Below are positions 54,484-63,076 of a DNA stretch of 64,000 nucleotides, piece after piece. Made by a program: the position numbers and the translations under genes. Source of the stretch: Epibacterium ulvae. GTDB lineage: Bacteria; Pseudomonadota; Alphaproteobacteria; Rhodobacterales; Rhodobacteraceae. Each line of letters starts with the position of its first letter. Within the stretch, counting starts at the first letter, position 1. The notes beneath the pieces were generated by a model. It was not told the origin of the DNA and did not search any database. It saw only the letters and a program-made list of their open reading frames with translations. The DNA is taken from positions 62,001 through 126,000 of the forward strand of contig NZ_FMWG01000005.1 in the NCBI RefSeq assembly GCF_900102795.1. The letters run 5' to 3'.

Positions 54484-55404
54484 ATGAAAGCACCGGAAAT
54501 CAACGGTACCGCCAGTTCGCAACCTCGAGCAGATGGACCAGATGCGAGCCCGGACAGACCCACCAGAACCAGAAAGCGGGTTCCCTCATCGACACCGGCT
54601 GATGGTACAAAGCAAACAAGCGCGATTTTTGGTGAGGCTGCGACACAAACTGAAAACACGCAACGCAGAGGCTCCAGCAGACCACATCAAGAAGACCGGC
54701 CCACAAGCCGCGTTCCGACAATTCTAAAAGCAGCAGCTGTGTTGGGCGGCGCTTACTACATTGCAAACACCAGACACCGGGTTGAACAGAAGGCAATCGC
54801 CACACAGTCAGCAAATCAATTTGTTCCCAAGGCACAGTGGAAAGACACCGCTTTAGGCGACGGCGTTCAAGCCTTGTATGATGCCCCCCATGCCGGGAAG
54901 CCAAGCCAACAAAAAAGAATTGATAGAGCGGTTGACGAAGTTAAAGGACAGGGAAAACCGTTCCATACGGTTACACCAACTTACAGAGAAAGCGATAAAG
55001 CAAACCATGTCCGCGTGCTAACCCCTGACGCGCGAAAAAAAGCAACGGTTACGGCTCAGAACGGGAACCTCGTCGACTATAAAGACCGTCCGCTTAAGCC
55101 AGGGAGATACATGTACGTTATTGATATGAATAAAAATCTCATTGCCTCACCGGTCCGCGTCGGGACGTTGCTCCACCATAGTTCTTTGGCCGGGAGTGAA
55201 CCGGTTATAACGGCTGGGGAATTTGATGTAGGCAAAGGGGGGAAACTCAAAATGATGAACAACTTCAGTGGACATCACCAGACCTCAAAACCCTCTCTTG
55301 ACCGCGGTGTTGAAGCGCTTGTTGAGAAGGGCTTTGATATGAAAGATGTACAATTGATCAAACATCCTCAATCGCATCAAACCCATCCTCCTCAAAACTT
55401 TTGA
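54484..55404 (+). CDS. Putative effector/toxin-like protein with HHSSLAG-type C-terminal domain
   Basis: A 306-residue protein. Residues 1-85 are Pro/Ser/Thr/Arg/Gln-rich and look disordered; residues about 88-105 (ILKAAAVLGGAYYIA) are hydrophobic. The last ~90 residues contain YMYVIDMNKNLIASP, LLHHSSLAGSEPVITAGEF and NNFSGHHQTS, the arrangement I know from C-terminal domains of bacterial effectors and polymorphic toxins (HSSFLAG...AAGE...SGHY). The GGAG eight bases upstream fixes the start; a 31-codon upstream extension is unlikely. No immunity gene, chaperone or secretion locus is adjacent. Composition differs from the flanking housekeeping genes. Assignment is from pattern memory. Confidence 0.6.
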   Translation: MKAPEINGTASSQPRADGPDASPDRPTRTRKRVPSSTPADGTKQTSAIFGEAATQTENTQRRGSSRPHQEDRPTSRVPTILKAAAVLGGAYYIANTRHRVEQKAIATQSANQFVPKAQWKDTALGDGVQALYDAPHAGKPSQQKRIDRAVDEVKGQGKPFHTVTPTYRESDKANHVRVLTPDARKKATVTAQNGNLVDYKDRPLKPGRYMYVIDMNKNLIASPVRVGTLLHHSSLAGSEPVITAGEFDVGKGGKLKMMNNFSGHHQTSKPSLDRGVEALVEKGFDMKDVQLIKHPQSHQTHPPQNF

Positions 55405-55514
55405 TGTAAAGAAGCAGGCAGGACCACAGGCTGTTTAAGCCACGATCAGAGCATCGTACATTCAGCATTCCCGATGTACGAATACGCAAAAGATATTGAA
55501 CAACACCAGATGTG

Positions 55515-55551
55515 AAAAAAGCGCACCCTCTCAGGTGCGCTTTCGTTTTTT
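55515..55551. terminator. Bidirectional terminator between the effector-like gene and pntB
   Basis: AAAGCGCACC and GGTGCGCTTT form a perfect 10-bp stem around six bases, flanked by an A-run on one side and TTTCGTTTTTT on the other, so it can end both convergent transcripts. Confidence 0.92.
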
Positions 55552-55566
55552 CTGTCAGCTGCGCTC

Positions 55567-57000
55567 TTAGGAAATCAGCGTCAGCAACTGGTCAAGGCTT
55601 GCTTTTGCGTCGCCATAGAACATCCGCGTGTTGTCTTTAAAGAACAGCGGGTTTTCGATGCCCGAATACCCAGTGCCCTGCCCCCGTTTGGAGACAAAGA
55701 CCTGCTTTGCTTTCCAGCATTCCAGAACCGGCATCCCAGCGATGGGAGAGTTCGGATCCTCTTGCGCTGCCGGGTTCACGATGTCATTTGAGCCGATCAC
55801 AATCGCGACGTCAGTTTCAGGGAAATCATCGTTGATTTCATCCATTTCCAACACGATGTCATAAGGCACCTTCGCCTCGGCCAAGAGAACATTCATGTGG
55901 CCGGGCAAACGACCCGCAACAGGGTGGATCGCGAAACGCACTTCTTTGCCTTTGGCACGCAAACGACGCGTCAGCTCTGCAACGTTTTGCTGCGCCTGTG
56001 CAACCGCCATGCCGTAACCCGGGATGATCACGATGCTATCGGCCTCATCCAGTGCTGTCGCCACGCCATCGGCGTCAATCGCAACCTGCTCACCTTCGAC
56101 TTCCATCGCCGGACCGGTGGTGCCACCAAAGCCGCCAAGGATGACAGAAACAAAGGACCGGTTCATGGCCTTACACATGATGTAAGACAGGATCGCACCA
56201 GACGAGCCCACAAGCGCACCAACCACGATCAGCAGGTCGTTGCCCAGTGAGAAACCAATCGCCGCAGCCGCCCAACCTGAATAAGAGTTCAGCATCGAGA
56301 CAACCACAGGCATATCAGCACCACCGATCCCCATGATCAGGTGATAGCCGATAAACAGCGCAGCCAACGTCAGGATCAGCAGCGGGAACATTGCACCGGT
56401 GTTCAGATACCAGATCAGACACAGAAGCGAGATCGCAGCCGCGCCTGCGTTCAGCATATGACCGCCCGGCAGTTTGGTCGCCGCGGAATTTACCTTGCCC
56501 GCCAGTTTACCGTAAGCAATCACTGAACCGGTAAAGGTAACAGCCCCAATCCAGATGCCAAGGGACAGTTCAACCTTCAAGATTGCAATCTCAATCGGCT
56601 CTTTCTTCGCCACCAGCAATGCAAATGTGCCGTCCAGCGTTTCGCCCGCTGCTTTGGCCGCTTCAACCGCATTGATGGTCATCTCTGCGTTAAAGCCAAC
56701 AAAGACCGCCGCCAGACCCACCAATGAGTGCATTGCTGCAACCAGTTCCGGCATTTGTGTCATCTGAACGCGCTGCGCCAGTTGCATGCCGATCAGACCA
56801 CCCAGGATGATCAGAATGCCTGACAACCACCAAAGACCAGCTCCCGGCCCCACCAGTGTGGCAAACACCGCAAGGCCCATGCCCACAATGCCATACCAAA
56901 CCGCGCGCTTTGCGCTTTCCTGTCCTGACAGCCCGCCCAGCGATAGGATGAACAGAACACCTGCGACCACATAGGCCGCGATTGTGAATGCGTTTTCCAT
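55567..57000 (-). CDS. pntB: NAD(P) transhydrogenase subunit beta
   Basis: A 477-residue membrane subunit. About eight or nine N-terminal helices form the proton channel ([20 protein letters not shown]), and domain III binds NADP(H): [47 protein letters not shown]-like [11 protein letters not shown] and [14 protein letters not shown]. It uses proton motive force to make NADPH from NADH. It follows pntA by 15 bases, and a bidirectional terminator lies just after it. Confidence 0.97.
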   Translation of the reverse strand: MENAFTIAAYVVAGVLFILSLGGLSGQESAKRAVWYGIVGMGLAVFATLVGPGAGLWWLSGILIILGGLIGMQLAQRVQMTQMPELVAAMHSLVGLAAVFVGFNAEMTINAVEAAKAAGETLDGTFALLVAKKEPIEIAILKVELSLGIWIGAVTFTGSVIAYGKLAGKVNSAATKLPGGHMLNAGAAAISLLCLIWYLNTGAMFPLLILTLAALFIGYHLIMGIGGADMPVVVSMLNSYSGWAAAAIGFSLGNDLLIVVGALVGSSGAILSYIMCKAMNRSFVSVILGGFGGTTGPAMEVEGEQVAIDADGVATALDEADSIVIIPGYGMAVAQAQQNVAELTRRLRAKGKEVRFAIHPVAGRLPGHMNVLLAEAKVPYDIVLEMDEINDDFPETDVAIVIGSNDIVNPAAQEDPNSPIAGMPVLECWKAKQVFVSKRGQGTGYSGIENPLFFKDNTRMFYGDAKASLDQLLTLIS

Positions 57001-57015
57001 AGATCCCGCCCTTCC

Positions 57016-58593
57016 TTAAGACTTCTGGAACATGGCAAGCATGCGCCGGGTGACCATGAAGCCACCAAAGATATTGATACCAGCCATAAAGACCGAAAGT
57101 GCCGCAAGAATTGTCACCATGGCTCCGGTTGATCCAATCTGGATCACAGCGCCCAAAATGATGATCGACGAAATCGCATTGGTCACCGCCATCAAAGGCG
57201 TGTGCAATGAATGCGCCACATTCCAAATCACTTGGAAGCCAATAAAGACCGACAGAACAAACACGATAAAGTGCTGCATAAAGCTGGCGGGCATGTTCGG
57301 GATCAAACCAACGCCCAAGATCAACGCTGCCCCAATCGACAACAGTTTGACTTGATTTTTGGTCTGCGCTTTGAACTCAGCTGCTTCCTGTGCCCGTTTC
57401 TCTTCCGGCGTAAGTTCGGGTACAGTTTCCTTGGGCTTAGCCGCGATCGCCTGCACCTTTGGAGGGGGTGGTGGGAAGGTGATCTCACCCTGATGGGTAA
57501 CGGTCGCGCCTCGGATCACGTCATCTTCCATATTATGCACAACCTGACCGTCTTTTTCCGGGGTCAGATCGGTCATCATATGGCGAATGTTTGTCGCATA
57601 AAGGCTGGAAGACTGCGCCGCCATCCGGCTTGGGAAATCCGTATAGCCAATGATCGTCACGCCATTTTCGGTAACGACTTTTTCGTCCGCAACGGTGCCT
57701 TCCGCATTGCCGCCCCGTTCCGCTGCCAGGTCGACGATGACAGAGCCCGGCTTCATCGCCGCGATCATATCCTCAAGCCACAGCTTGGGCGCCGGGCGGT
57801 TCGGGATCAGCGCGGTTGTGATCACAATGTCAATTTCAGGGGCAAGCTCACGGAACTTCGCCAGCTGTGCTTCGCGGAATTCAGGGCTGGAAACAGACGC
57901 ATAACCGCCAGTGGCGGCGCCGTCTTGCTGCTCTTCTTCGAAATCAAGGTAGACAAATTCCGCCCCCATTGATTCCACTTGTTCAGCAACTTCTGGACGC
58001 ACATCAAAAGCATAGGTGACCGCGCCCAAGGATGTAGAGGTGCCAATCGCGGCAAGACCTGCAACACCAGCGCCAACAACCAAGACTTTTGCAGGTGGGA
58101 CTTTACCCGCTGCAGTGATCTGCCCAGTGAAGAAACGACCAAAATTGTTGCCCGCTTCGATAACCGCACGATAACCTGCGATATTGGCCATCGAAGACAG
58201 CGCGTCCATTTTCTGGGCCCGAGAGATCCGCGGCACCATTTCCATGGCGATCACGTTTGCGCCTTTGGTTTTGGCAGCCTCCATTCCTTCTTCGTTTCCA
58301 GCTGGATTAAAGAAAGAGATAAGGGTCTTTTCCTTGGTCAGATGCTCAAGCTCGGTCGCATCTGGCTGGCGCACCTTCGCGATAATGTCAGACGTTGCCC
58401 ACAAAGCTGCAGCGGTCTCAACGACCTCAACACCCGCATCGCTGTAGGTTGTGTCAGAAAATCCAGCAGCCAGACCGGCGCCACTTTCGATGGCACAGTC
58501 ATAACCAAGTTTTTGCAGCTGCTTGGCCGACTCGGGTGTCATAGCCACCCGTGCCTCACCCGCGAAGCTCTCTTTTGGCGTTCCTAGTTTCAC
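57016..58593 (-). CDS. pntA: NAD(P) transhydrogenase subunit alpha
   Basis: A 525-residue subunit with NAD(H)-binding domain I and three to four C-terminal helices. MKLGTPKESFAGEARVAMTP is the N-terminal family signature, VLVVGAGVAGLAAIGTS the dinucleotide site, and IITALIPNRPAPKLW-like ITTALIPNRPAPKL plus IVDLAAERGGN the catalytic region. A Pro-rich linker at about residue 370 (FPPPPPKVQ) precedes the membrane part, so both halves are in one gene, unlike the split form of some alphaproteobacteria. The start is GTG, after GGGGAAAGATTAG. Confidence 0.96.
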   Translation of the reverse strand: MKLGTPKESFAGEARVAMTPESAKQLQKLGYDCAIESGAGLAAGFSDTTYSDAGVEVVETAAALWATSDIIAKVRQPDATELEHLTKEKTLISFFNPAGNEEGMEAAKTKGANVIAMEMVPRISRAQKMDALSSMANIAGYRAVIEAGNNFGRFFTGQITAAGKVPPAKVLVVGAGVAGLAAIGTSTSLGAVTYAFDVRPEVAEQVESMGAEFVYLDFEEEQQDGAATGGYASVSSPEFREAQLAKFRELAPEIDIVITTALIPNRPAPKLWLEDMIAAMKPGSVIVDLAAERGGNAEGTVADEKVVTENGVTIIGYTDFPSRMAAQSSSLYATNIRHMMTDLTPEKDGQVVHNMEDDVIRGATVTHQGEITFPPPPPKVQAIAAKPKETVPELTPEEKRAQEAAEFKAQTKNQVKLLSIGAALILGVGLIPNMPASFMQHFIVFVLSVFIGFQVIWNVAHSLHTPLMAVTNAISSIIILGAVIQIGSTGAMVTILAALSVFMAGINIFGGFMVTRRMLAMFQKS

Positions 58594-58723
58594 CTAATCT
58601 TTCCCCTCGTCCTATCCGCGACGAAACACATAGTTTCATTCGCAATGATCGTAAGCTAATACACGCAACATTATTGCGCAAGCATTTTGCTGCAGTGCCG
58701 CAATTTACGCTGCACTGCCAAAT

Positions 58724-59182
58724 TCACACCCAGCGTCGAACCCTTTCACAGTAGTCACGCCAATCGTCTGGAAACAACTGTGACAATCGTTGTTCTTCAC
58801 ACGCAATAAAACGCGTCTGTACAATCCAGAAAAACACAACAAGTACAGGTAAAGCAAACAGGGCTTTGAACCAGATAACGACACCCAGCAGAACCAAAAG
58901 ATCTGCAAGGTATATTGGATTTCGGCTTTGCCGAAAAACACCTGTTTTAATAAGAAAACGCGGCTTGTTATGAGGATGAACCGTTGTTTTAAATCGGAAA
59001 AACTCAAAAGCCGCAGTAGCAATTAGAACTGCAGCCACTCCCCAAAACACACAGGCGATCACCTCATGTGCGAAATCCCAATCAACCGAAACAAACGGTG
59101 CAAACCAGGCAACCACGACAATATGCCCCAGCAACCAGATCGGCGGTATATCCAACCAGCGTGAAATAAACTTTGGTGCCAT
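58724..59182 (-). CDS. Isoprenylcysteine carboxyl methyltransferase-like membrane protein
   Basis: A 152-residue polytopic protein with about four helices. The C-terminal half has the ICMT/PEMT-type signature: a TGVFRQSRNPIYLADLLVLL segment and, after the last helix, RFIACEEQRLSQLFPDDWRDY with the acidic cofactor-side motif. Bacterial members methylate lipids or unknown small substrates; the true substrate is not readable. GGAGG before the second ATG sets the start at MAPKFISR. It stands alone downstream of the C26-family hydrolase. Confidence 0.85.
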   Translation of the reverse strand: MAPKFISRWLDIPPIWLLGHIVVVAWFAPFVSVDWDFAHEVIACVFWGVAAVLIATAAFEFFRFKTTVHPHNKPRFLIKTGVFRQSRNPIYLADLLVLLGVVIWFKALFALPVLVVFFWIVQTRFIACEEQRLSQLFPDDWRDYCERVRRWV

Positions 59183-59309
59183 GATTGCCTCCCCTCCCAG
59201 AGCCAACGGTCGCATAATTAACTGCTATTTCTCTTAGGTCCAGCAAAAGCAGTTATGGCATGTATTACGCCCCTTCAACACTCGCAAAAGCAGATCAATT
59301 GTCGCCAGT

Positions 59310-60068
59310 TCATAAAAACGGTTTGCCGTCGGCCCAAGCATAGGCTGCACGCCCAAATGCTTCGAATAAAGGTCGCGAGACCGGATCCGTCGCCGCCTGA
59401 TATTCAGGATGCCATTGAACCGCCAAGGTGAACCCCGGCGCATCCTTGACATAAATCGCTTCGGGCGTGCCATCCTCTGCGGTGCCTTCAACCACAATAC
59501 GCTGGCCCGGCTCTTTGATCCCTTGCCCATGCAGGGTATTGGTCATCACCTTATGCGTGCCAAACAGGTCAGCAAACACGCCGTCTTGTGGGAACGACAC
59601 CACATGGCGCAGCGCAAATTTCTCTTCGATCGTACCGTCAGGCGGCATGCGGTGGTTCATCCGCCCCGGAAGGTCGCGAATTTCAGGATATAGACTGCCC
59701 CCCATCGCAACATTCACCTCCTGAAACCCCCGGCAGATCCCCAAAAAGGGCTGGCCGCGCTCGACGCAGGCCCGCACCAAGGGCAACACAATCGCATCAC
59801 GGGCCCGGTCAAATGCACCATGCGCCTCGGTTTCAACTTCGCCATACTCAGTTGGATGCACATTGGGGCGCCCCCCCGTCAATAGAAAGCCATCGCAGCT
59901 TTCCAATAGTTCCTCAACAGAAACAAAACGCGGATCAGCAGGCACAATGAAGGGCACACACCGCGACACTTCAGCCACAGCTTCTGAATTCATGGTCCCA
60001 CCCGCATGCACTGGGTAGTTGTCATTTAACAAACTGGGATTGCCGATAATGGCCACTTTGGGACGCAT
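59310..60068 (-). CDS. Class I glutamine amidotransferase-like (peptidase C26) hydrolase
   Basis: A 252-residue enzyme of the gamma-glutamyl-GABA hydrolase (PuuD) family. The nucleophile elbow is FLGICRGFQEVNVAMGG, the His and Glu are in AVQWHPEYQA, and GFLLTGGRPNVHPTEYG near residue 55 is another family block. It would hydrolyse gamma-glutamyl amides, as in putrescine breakdown, but no other puu gene is near. The start MRPKVAIIGNP is natural; the 264 bp upstream between it and pepN contain only a short AGATCA/TGATCT repeat. Confidence 0.9.
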   Translation of the reverse strand: MRPKVAIIGNPSLLNDNYPVHAGGTMNSEAVAEVSRCVPFIVPADPRFVSVEELLESCDGFLLTGGRPNVHPTEYGEVETEAHGAFDRARDAIVLPLVRACVERGQPFLGICRGFQEVNVAMGGSLYPEIRDLPGRMNHRMPPDGTIEEKFALRHVVSFPQDGVFADLFGTHKVMTNTLHGQGIKEPGQRIVVEGTAEDGTPEAIYVKDAPGFTLAVQWHPEYQAATDPVSRPLFEAFGRAAYAWADGKPFL

Positions 60069-60332
60069 CGATACCGCTCTTTCACTTTTCTGTGCTTTAC
60101 ATCAAATAAGCCTTTGCGCCCAGCACAGCAATTCTAACAAGGGCGCAAGCTGATGTTCAACCATGCACAGCTCACCCAGATAGCCAAGCGCCCATAACGA
60201 TAAAGCACAGGGCAAAGCCTACTTTGCTTGGAATTTGTTCAACACCTAGAGTGACAGATCACGCCTGATCTGCCTTGCAGCCCCCCAAACAGTTACCTAA
60301 CGTCTTTAAAAACGACATCGCATGAGGCTCTT

Positions 60333-62885
60333 ATGACCAGCTCCGCCCCCCAAACCTTTTATCTCAAAGATTACACCCCCTTTGGGTTTGACGTAGAGAG
60401 TGTCGAGCTGACATTCAAACTCGCGCCAACTGCGACACGGGTCCTAAGCCGAATCCGGTTCATCCCACAAGAAAACGCCGCGAGCTCTGACTTTTTCCTG
60501 CATGGTGAAGAGCTTGAACTGATCAGCGCAGCCATTGATGGCACACCTGTTCAAGTCGAAGAAGTCGATGGTGGTCTAAACTGCGCCGTGCCATCTACGC
60601 CGTTTCTTTGGGAAGCCGAGGTCGAGATCAATCCCAAAGGCAATACAGCGCTGGAAGGGCTTTACATGTCCAATGGCATGTATTGCACCCAATGTGAGGC
60701 GGAAGGTTTTCGCAAAATCACCTATTACCCCGACCGCCCCGATGTCATGTCGACATTTAAGGTGCGCATTGAAGGCCCTGAAAAGGTTCTATTGTCCAAT
60801 GGCAATCCCACAGCCAGCGGCGAAGGCTGGGCCGAGTGGCACGATCCATGGCCCAAACCCGCCTATCTGTTTGCATTGGTCGCCGGAGATCTGATCAACC
60901 ACCCCGACCATTTCACCACCAAATCAGGCAAGGATGTAGACCTGAACATCTGGGTGCGCCCCGGCGATGAGGGCAAGTGTGCTTTTGGTATGGAAGCGCT
61001 CAAGAAATCCATGACCTGGGACGAAGAGGTCTATGGCCGCGAATATGATCTGGATATCTTCAACATCGTTGCGGTGGATGATTTCAACATGGGGGCAATG
61101 GAAAACAAAGGGCTGAATGTCTTCAATTCTTCCTGCGTGCTGGCCTCTCCCGAAACCTCAACGGATGCCAATTTCGAACGAATTGAAGCCATTATCGCGC
61201 ATGAATATTTCCACAACTGGACCGGCAACCGCATCACCTGCCGGGATTGGTTCCAGCTGTGCCTGAAAGAAGGTCTCACCGTTTATCGCGATGCGCAGTT
61301 CACAGCGGATATGCGATCCGAACCCGTGAAACGCATCGAAGACGTCATTGCCCTGCGCGCGCGCCAGTTCCCTGAGGACCAAGGCCCGCTGTCCCATCCC
61401 CCACGTCCGGAAGAATTTCAGGAGATCAACAACTTCTATACCGCCACCGTTTACGAAAAAGGTGCCGAAGTCATTGGCATGTTGAAACGTCTTGTGGGGG
61501 ATGCCGATTATTACAAGGCACTGGATCTCTACTTTGATCGCCATGATGGGCAGGCCTGTACCATCGAAGACTGGCTGAGTGTGTTTGAAGACGCAACCGG
61601 CCGCGATATGGCACAATTCAAACGCTGGTACAGTCAGGCAGGTACACCAAAACTGAAGGTCAGCGATAATTTTGACGCTGGCACCTATACACTCACCTTT
61701 GAACAATCCACCGCGCCGACCCCCGGCCAAGACATCAAAGACCCGCGTGTTATTCCAATCGCGGTTGGCCTGCTGAATGACAAAGGTGATGAGATCCAGC
61801 CCACCCGCGTTCTGGAGATGACACAAGCCACCCAAAGCTTTGCCTTTGACGGGCTCGCCGCCAAACCCGTCCCCTCTATCCTGCGGGAATTCTCAGCGCC
61901 GGTGATATTGGAACGCGACACAACAAACACCGAACGCACCTTCCTATTTGCGCATGATACAGACCCCTTCAACCGTTGGGAGGCAGGCAACGCGCTTGCC
62001 AAAGAGACGCGCCTTGCAATGATCACTGCAGGCGAAGCCCCCGACAGTGCTTATCTGGATGCTTTGATAAAACTGGTGCGCGATGACACGCTGGATCCAG
62101 CTTTTCGCGCGCTGGTCTTACAGGCTCCGGGGCAATCCGATCTTGCCCAAACCCTGCACGCGCGTGGGCAGGTTCCTGATCCACAAAAGATCTATGACGC
62201 CTCCGAAACCTTTACCCAGACACTTGCACAGGCGCTTAGCGACAGTCTGCCACGGCTTTATGCCGCGACCACTGTCGACGGACCATACAGCCCCGATGCG
62301 GAAGGTGCCGGCAAACGCGCGCTGAATGCCCGCATTTTGTCTTTGCTGACCCGTCTGGACGCCGGAGAGCAAGCCCAGCGCCAATTTGAAACGGCTGACA
62401 ATATGACGCTGCAATATGCGGCGCTGGCCTGCCTGTTAAAAGCCGACAAAGGCGCAGACGCCTCTGCCTCCTTCTTTGACCAATGGCAGGAGGACCGGCT
62501 GGTGATGGACAAATGGTTTGCCCTGCAAATCAGCTGCGCCGAACCCGAGGCGGCCGCGCGTATCGCAAAAGAGTTGACCACACATCCACTTTTCACTCTG
62601 AAAAACCCCAACCGGTTCCGCGCCGTTATGGGAGCATTGTCAGGGCATCACGCAGGCTTTCATCAGATCTCAGGCGCAGGCTACACGCTGTTGGCGGACA
62701 ATCTGATTGCCCTTGATGCGCTAAACCCACAGACCACGGCCCGCATGTGTGCAGCATTCCAAAGCTGGCCGCGCTATGACACGGCGCGCCAAGAGCTGAT
62801 CAAAGGAGAGCTGCAACGGATCGCCACAACCAAGGGACTAAGCCGCGACACCAATGAAATGGTGACACGCATTCTGAACGCATGA
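60333..62885 (+). CDS. pepN: Aminopeptidase N
   Basis: An 850-residue M1 zinc aminopeptidase. The exopeptidase motif MGAMENKGLNVF is near residue 252 and the zinc site IIAHEYFHNWTGNRITC near residue 290, with the third ligand Glu in LKEGLTVYRD. It trims N-terminal residues from cytosolic peptides. The C-terminal helical half continues to TRILNA without interruption, so it is intact. A GC-rich hairpin lies just after the stop. Confidence 0.97.
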   Translation: MTSSAPQTFYLKDYTPFGFDVESVELTFKLAPTATRVLSRIRFIPQENAASSDFFLHGEELELISAAIDGTPVQVEEVDGGLNCAVPSTPFLWEAEVEINPKGNTALEGLYMSNGMYCTQCEAEGFRKITYYPDRPDVMSTFKVRIEGPEKVLLSNGNPTASGEGWAEWHDPWPKPAYLFALVAGDLINHPDHFTTKSGKDVDLNIWVRPGDEGKCAFGMEALKKSMTWDEEVYGREYDLDIFNIVAVDDFNMGAMENKGLNVFNSSCVLASPETSTDANFERIEAIIAHEYFHNWTGNRITCRDWFQLCLKEGLTVYRDAQFTADMRSEPVKRIEDVIALRARQFPEDQGPLSHPPRPEEFQEINNFYTATVYEKGAEVIGMLKRLVGDADYYKALDLYFDRHDGQACTIEDWLSVFEDATGRDMAQFKRWYSQAGTPKLKVSDNFDAGTYTLTFEQSTAPTPGQDIKDPRVIPIAVGLLNDKGDEIQPTRVLEMTQATQSFAFDGLAAKPVPSILREFSAPVILERDTTNTERTFLFAHDTDPFNRWEAGNALAKETRLAMITAGEAPDSAYLDALIKLVRDDTLDPAFRALVLQAPGQSDLAQTLHARGQVPDPQKIYDASETFTQTLAQALSDSLPRLYAATTVDGPYSPDAEGAGKRALNARILSLLTRLDAGEQAQRQFETADNMTLQYAALACLLKADKGADASASFFDQWQEDRLVMDKWFALQISCAEPEAAARIAKELTTHPLFTLKNPNRFRAVMGALSGHHAGFHQISGAGYTLLADNLIALDALNPQTTARMCAAFQSWPRYDTARQELIKGELQRIATTKGLSRDTNEMVTRILNA

Positions 62886-62893
62886 CTTCAAAT

Positions 62894-62916
62894 CGGGGCG
62901 CAGCCAATGCGCCCCG
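62894..62916 (+). terminator. Hairpin after pepN (weak terminator)
   Basis: CGGGGCGCA and TGCGCCCCG form a perfect 9-bp stem with a five-base loop, eight bases after the pepN stop, followed only by TTCC. Termination is plausible; the missing T-run lowers confidence. Confidence 0.55.
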
Positions 62917-63076
62917 TTCCAAGGGATTGTTTCCAAATGGAATTTGAAATGAGGCAACAAAAGGTTAACGCAACCTGCATCGCTTTGGAAAATCCCTAAC
63001 GCTGCCTTTATTGCGCCCCAAAGCCCCCCGATCTTAGCATGATCAAAGAAGCTGCCAAAAGAGCGGACCCTACTTC

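Noticed and set aside
57211-57972. A 253-codon open frame antisense to pntA
   Set aside because: Opposite to a conserved enzyme, rich in Arg/His/Cys, no ribosome binding site.
60154-60198. Very short ATG frame between the C26 hydrolase and pepN
   Set aside because: Only 14 codons, no ribosome binding site and no conserved feature.
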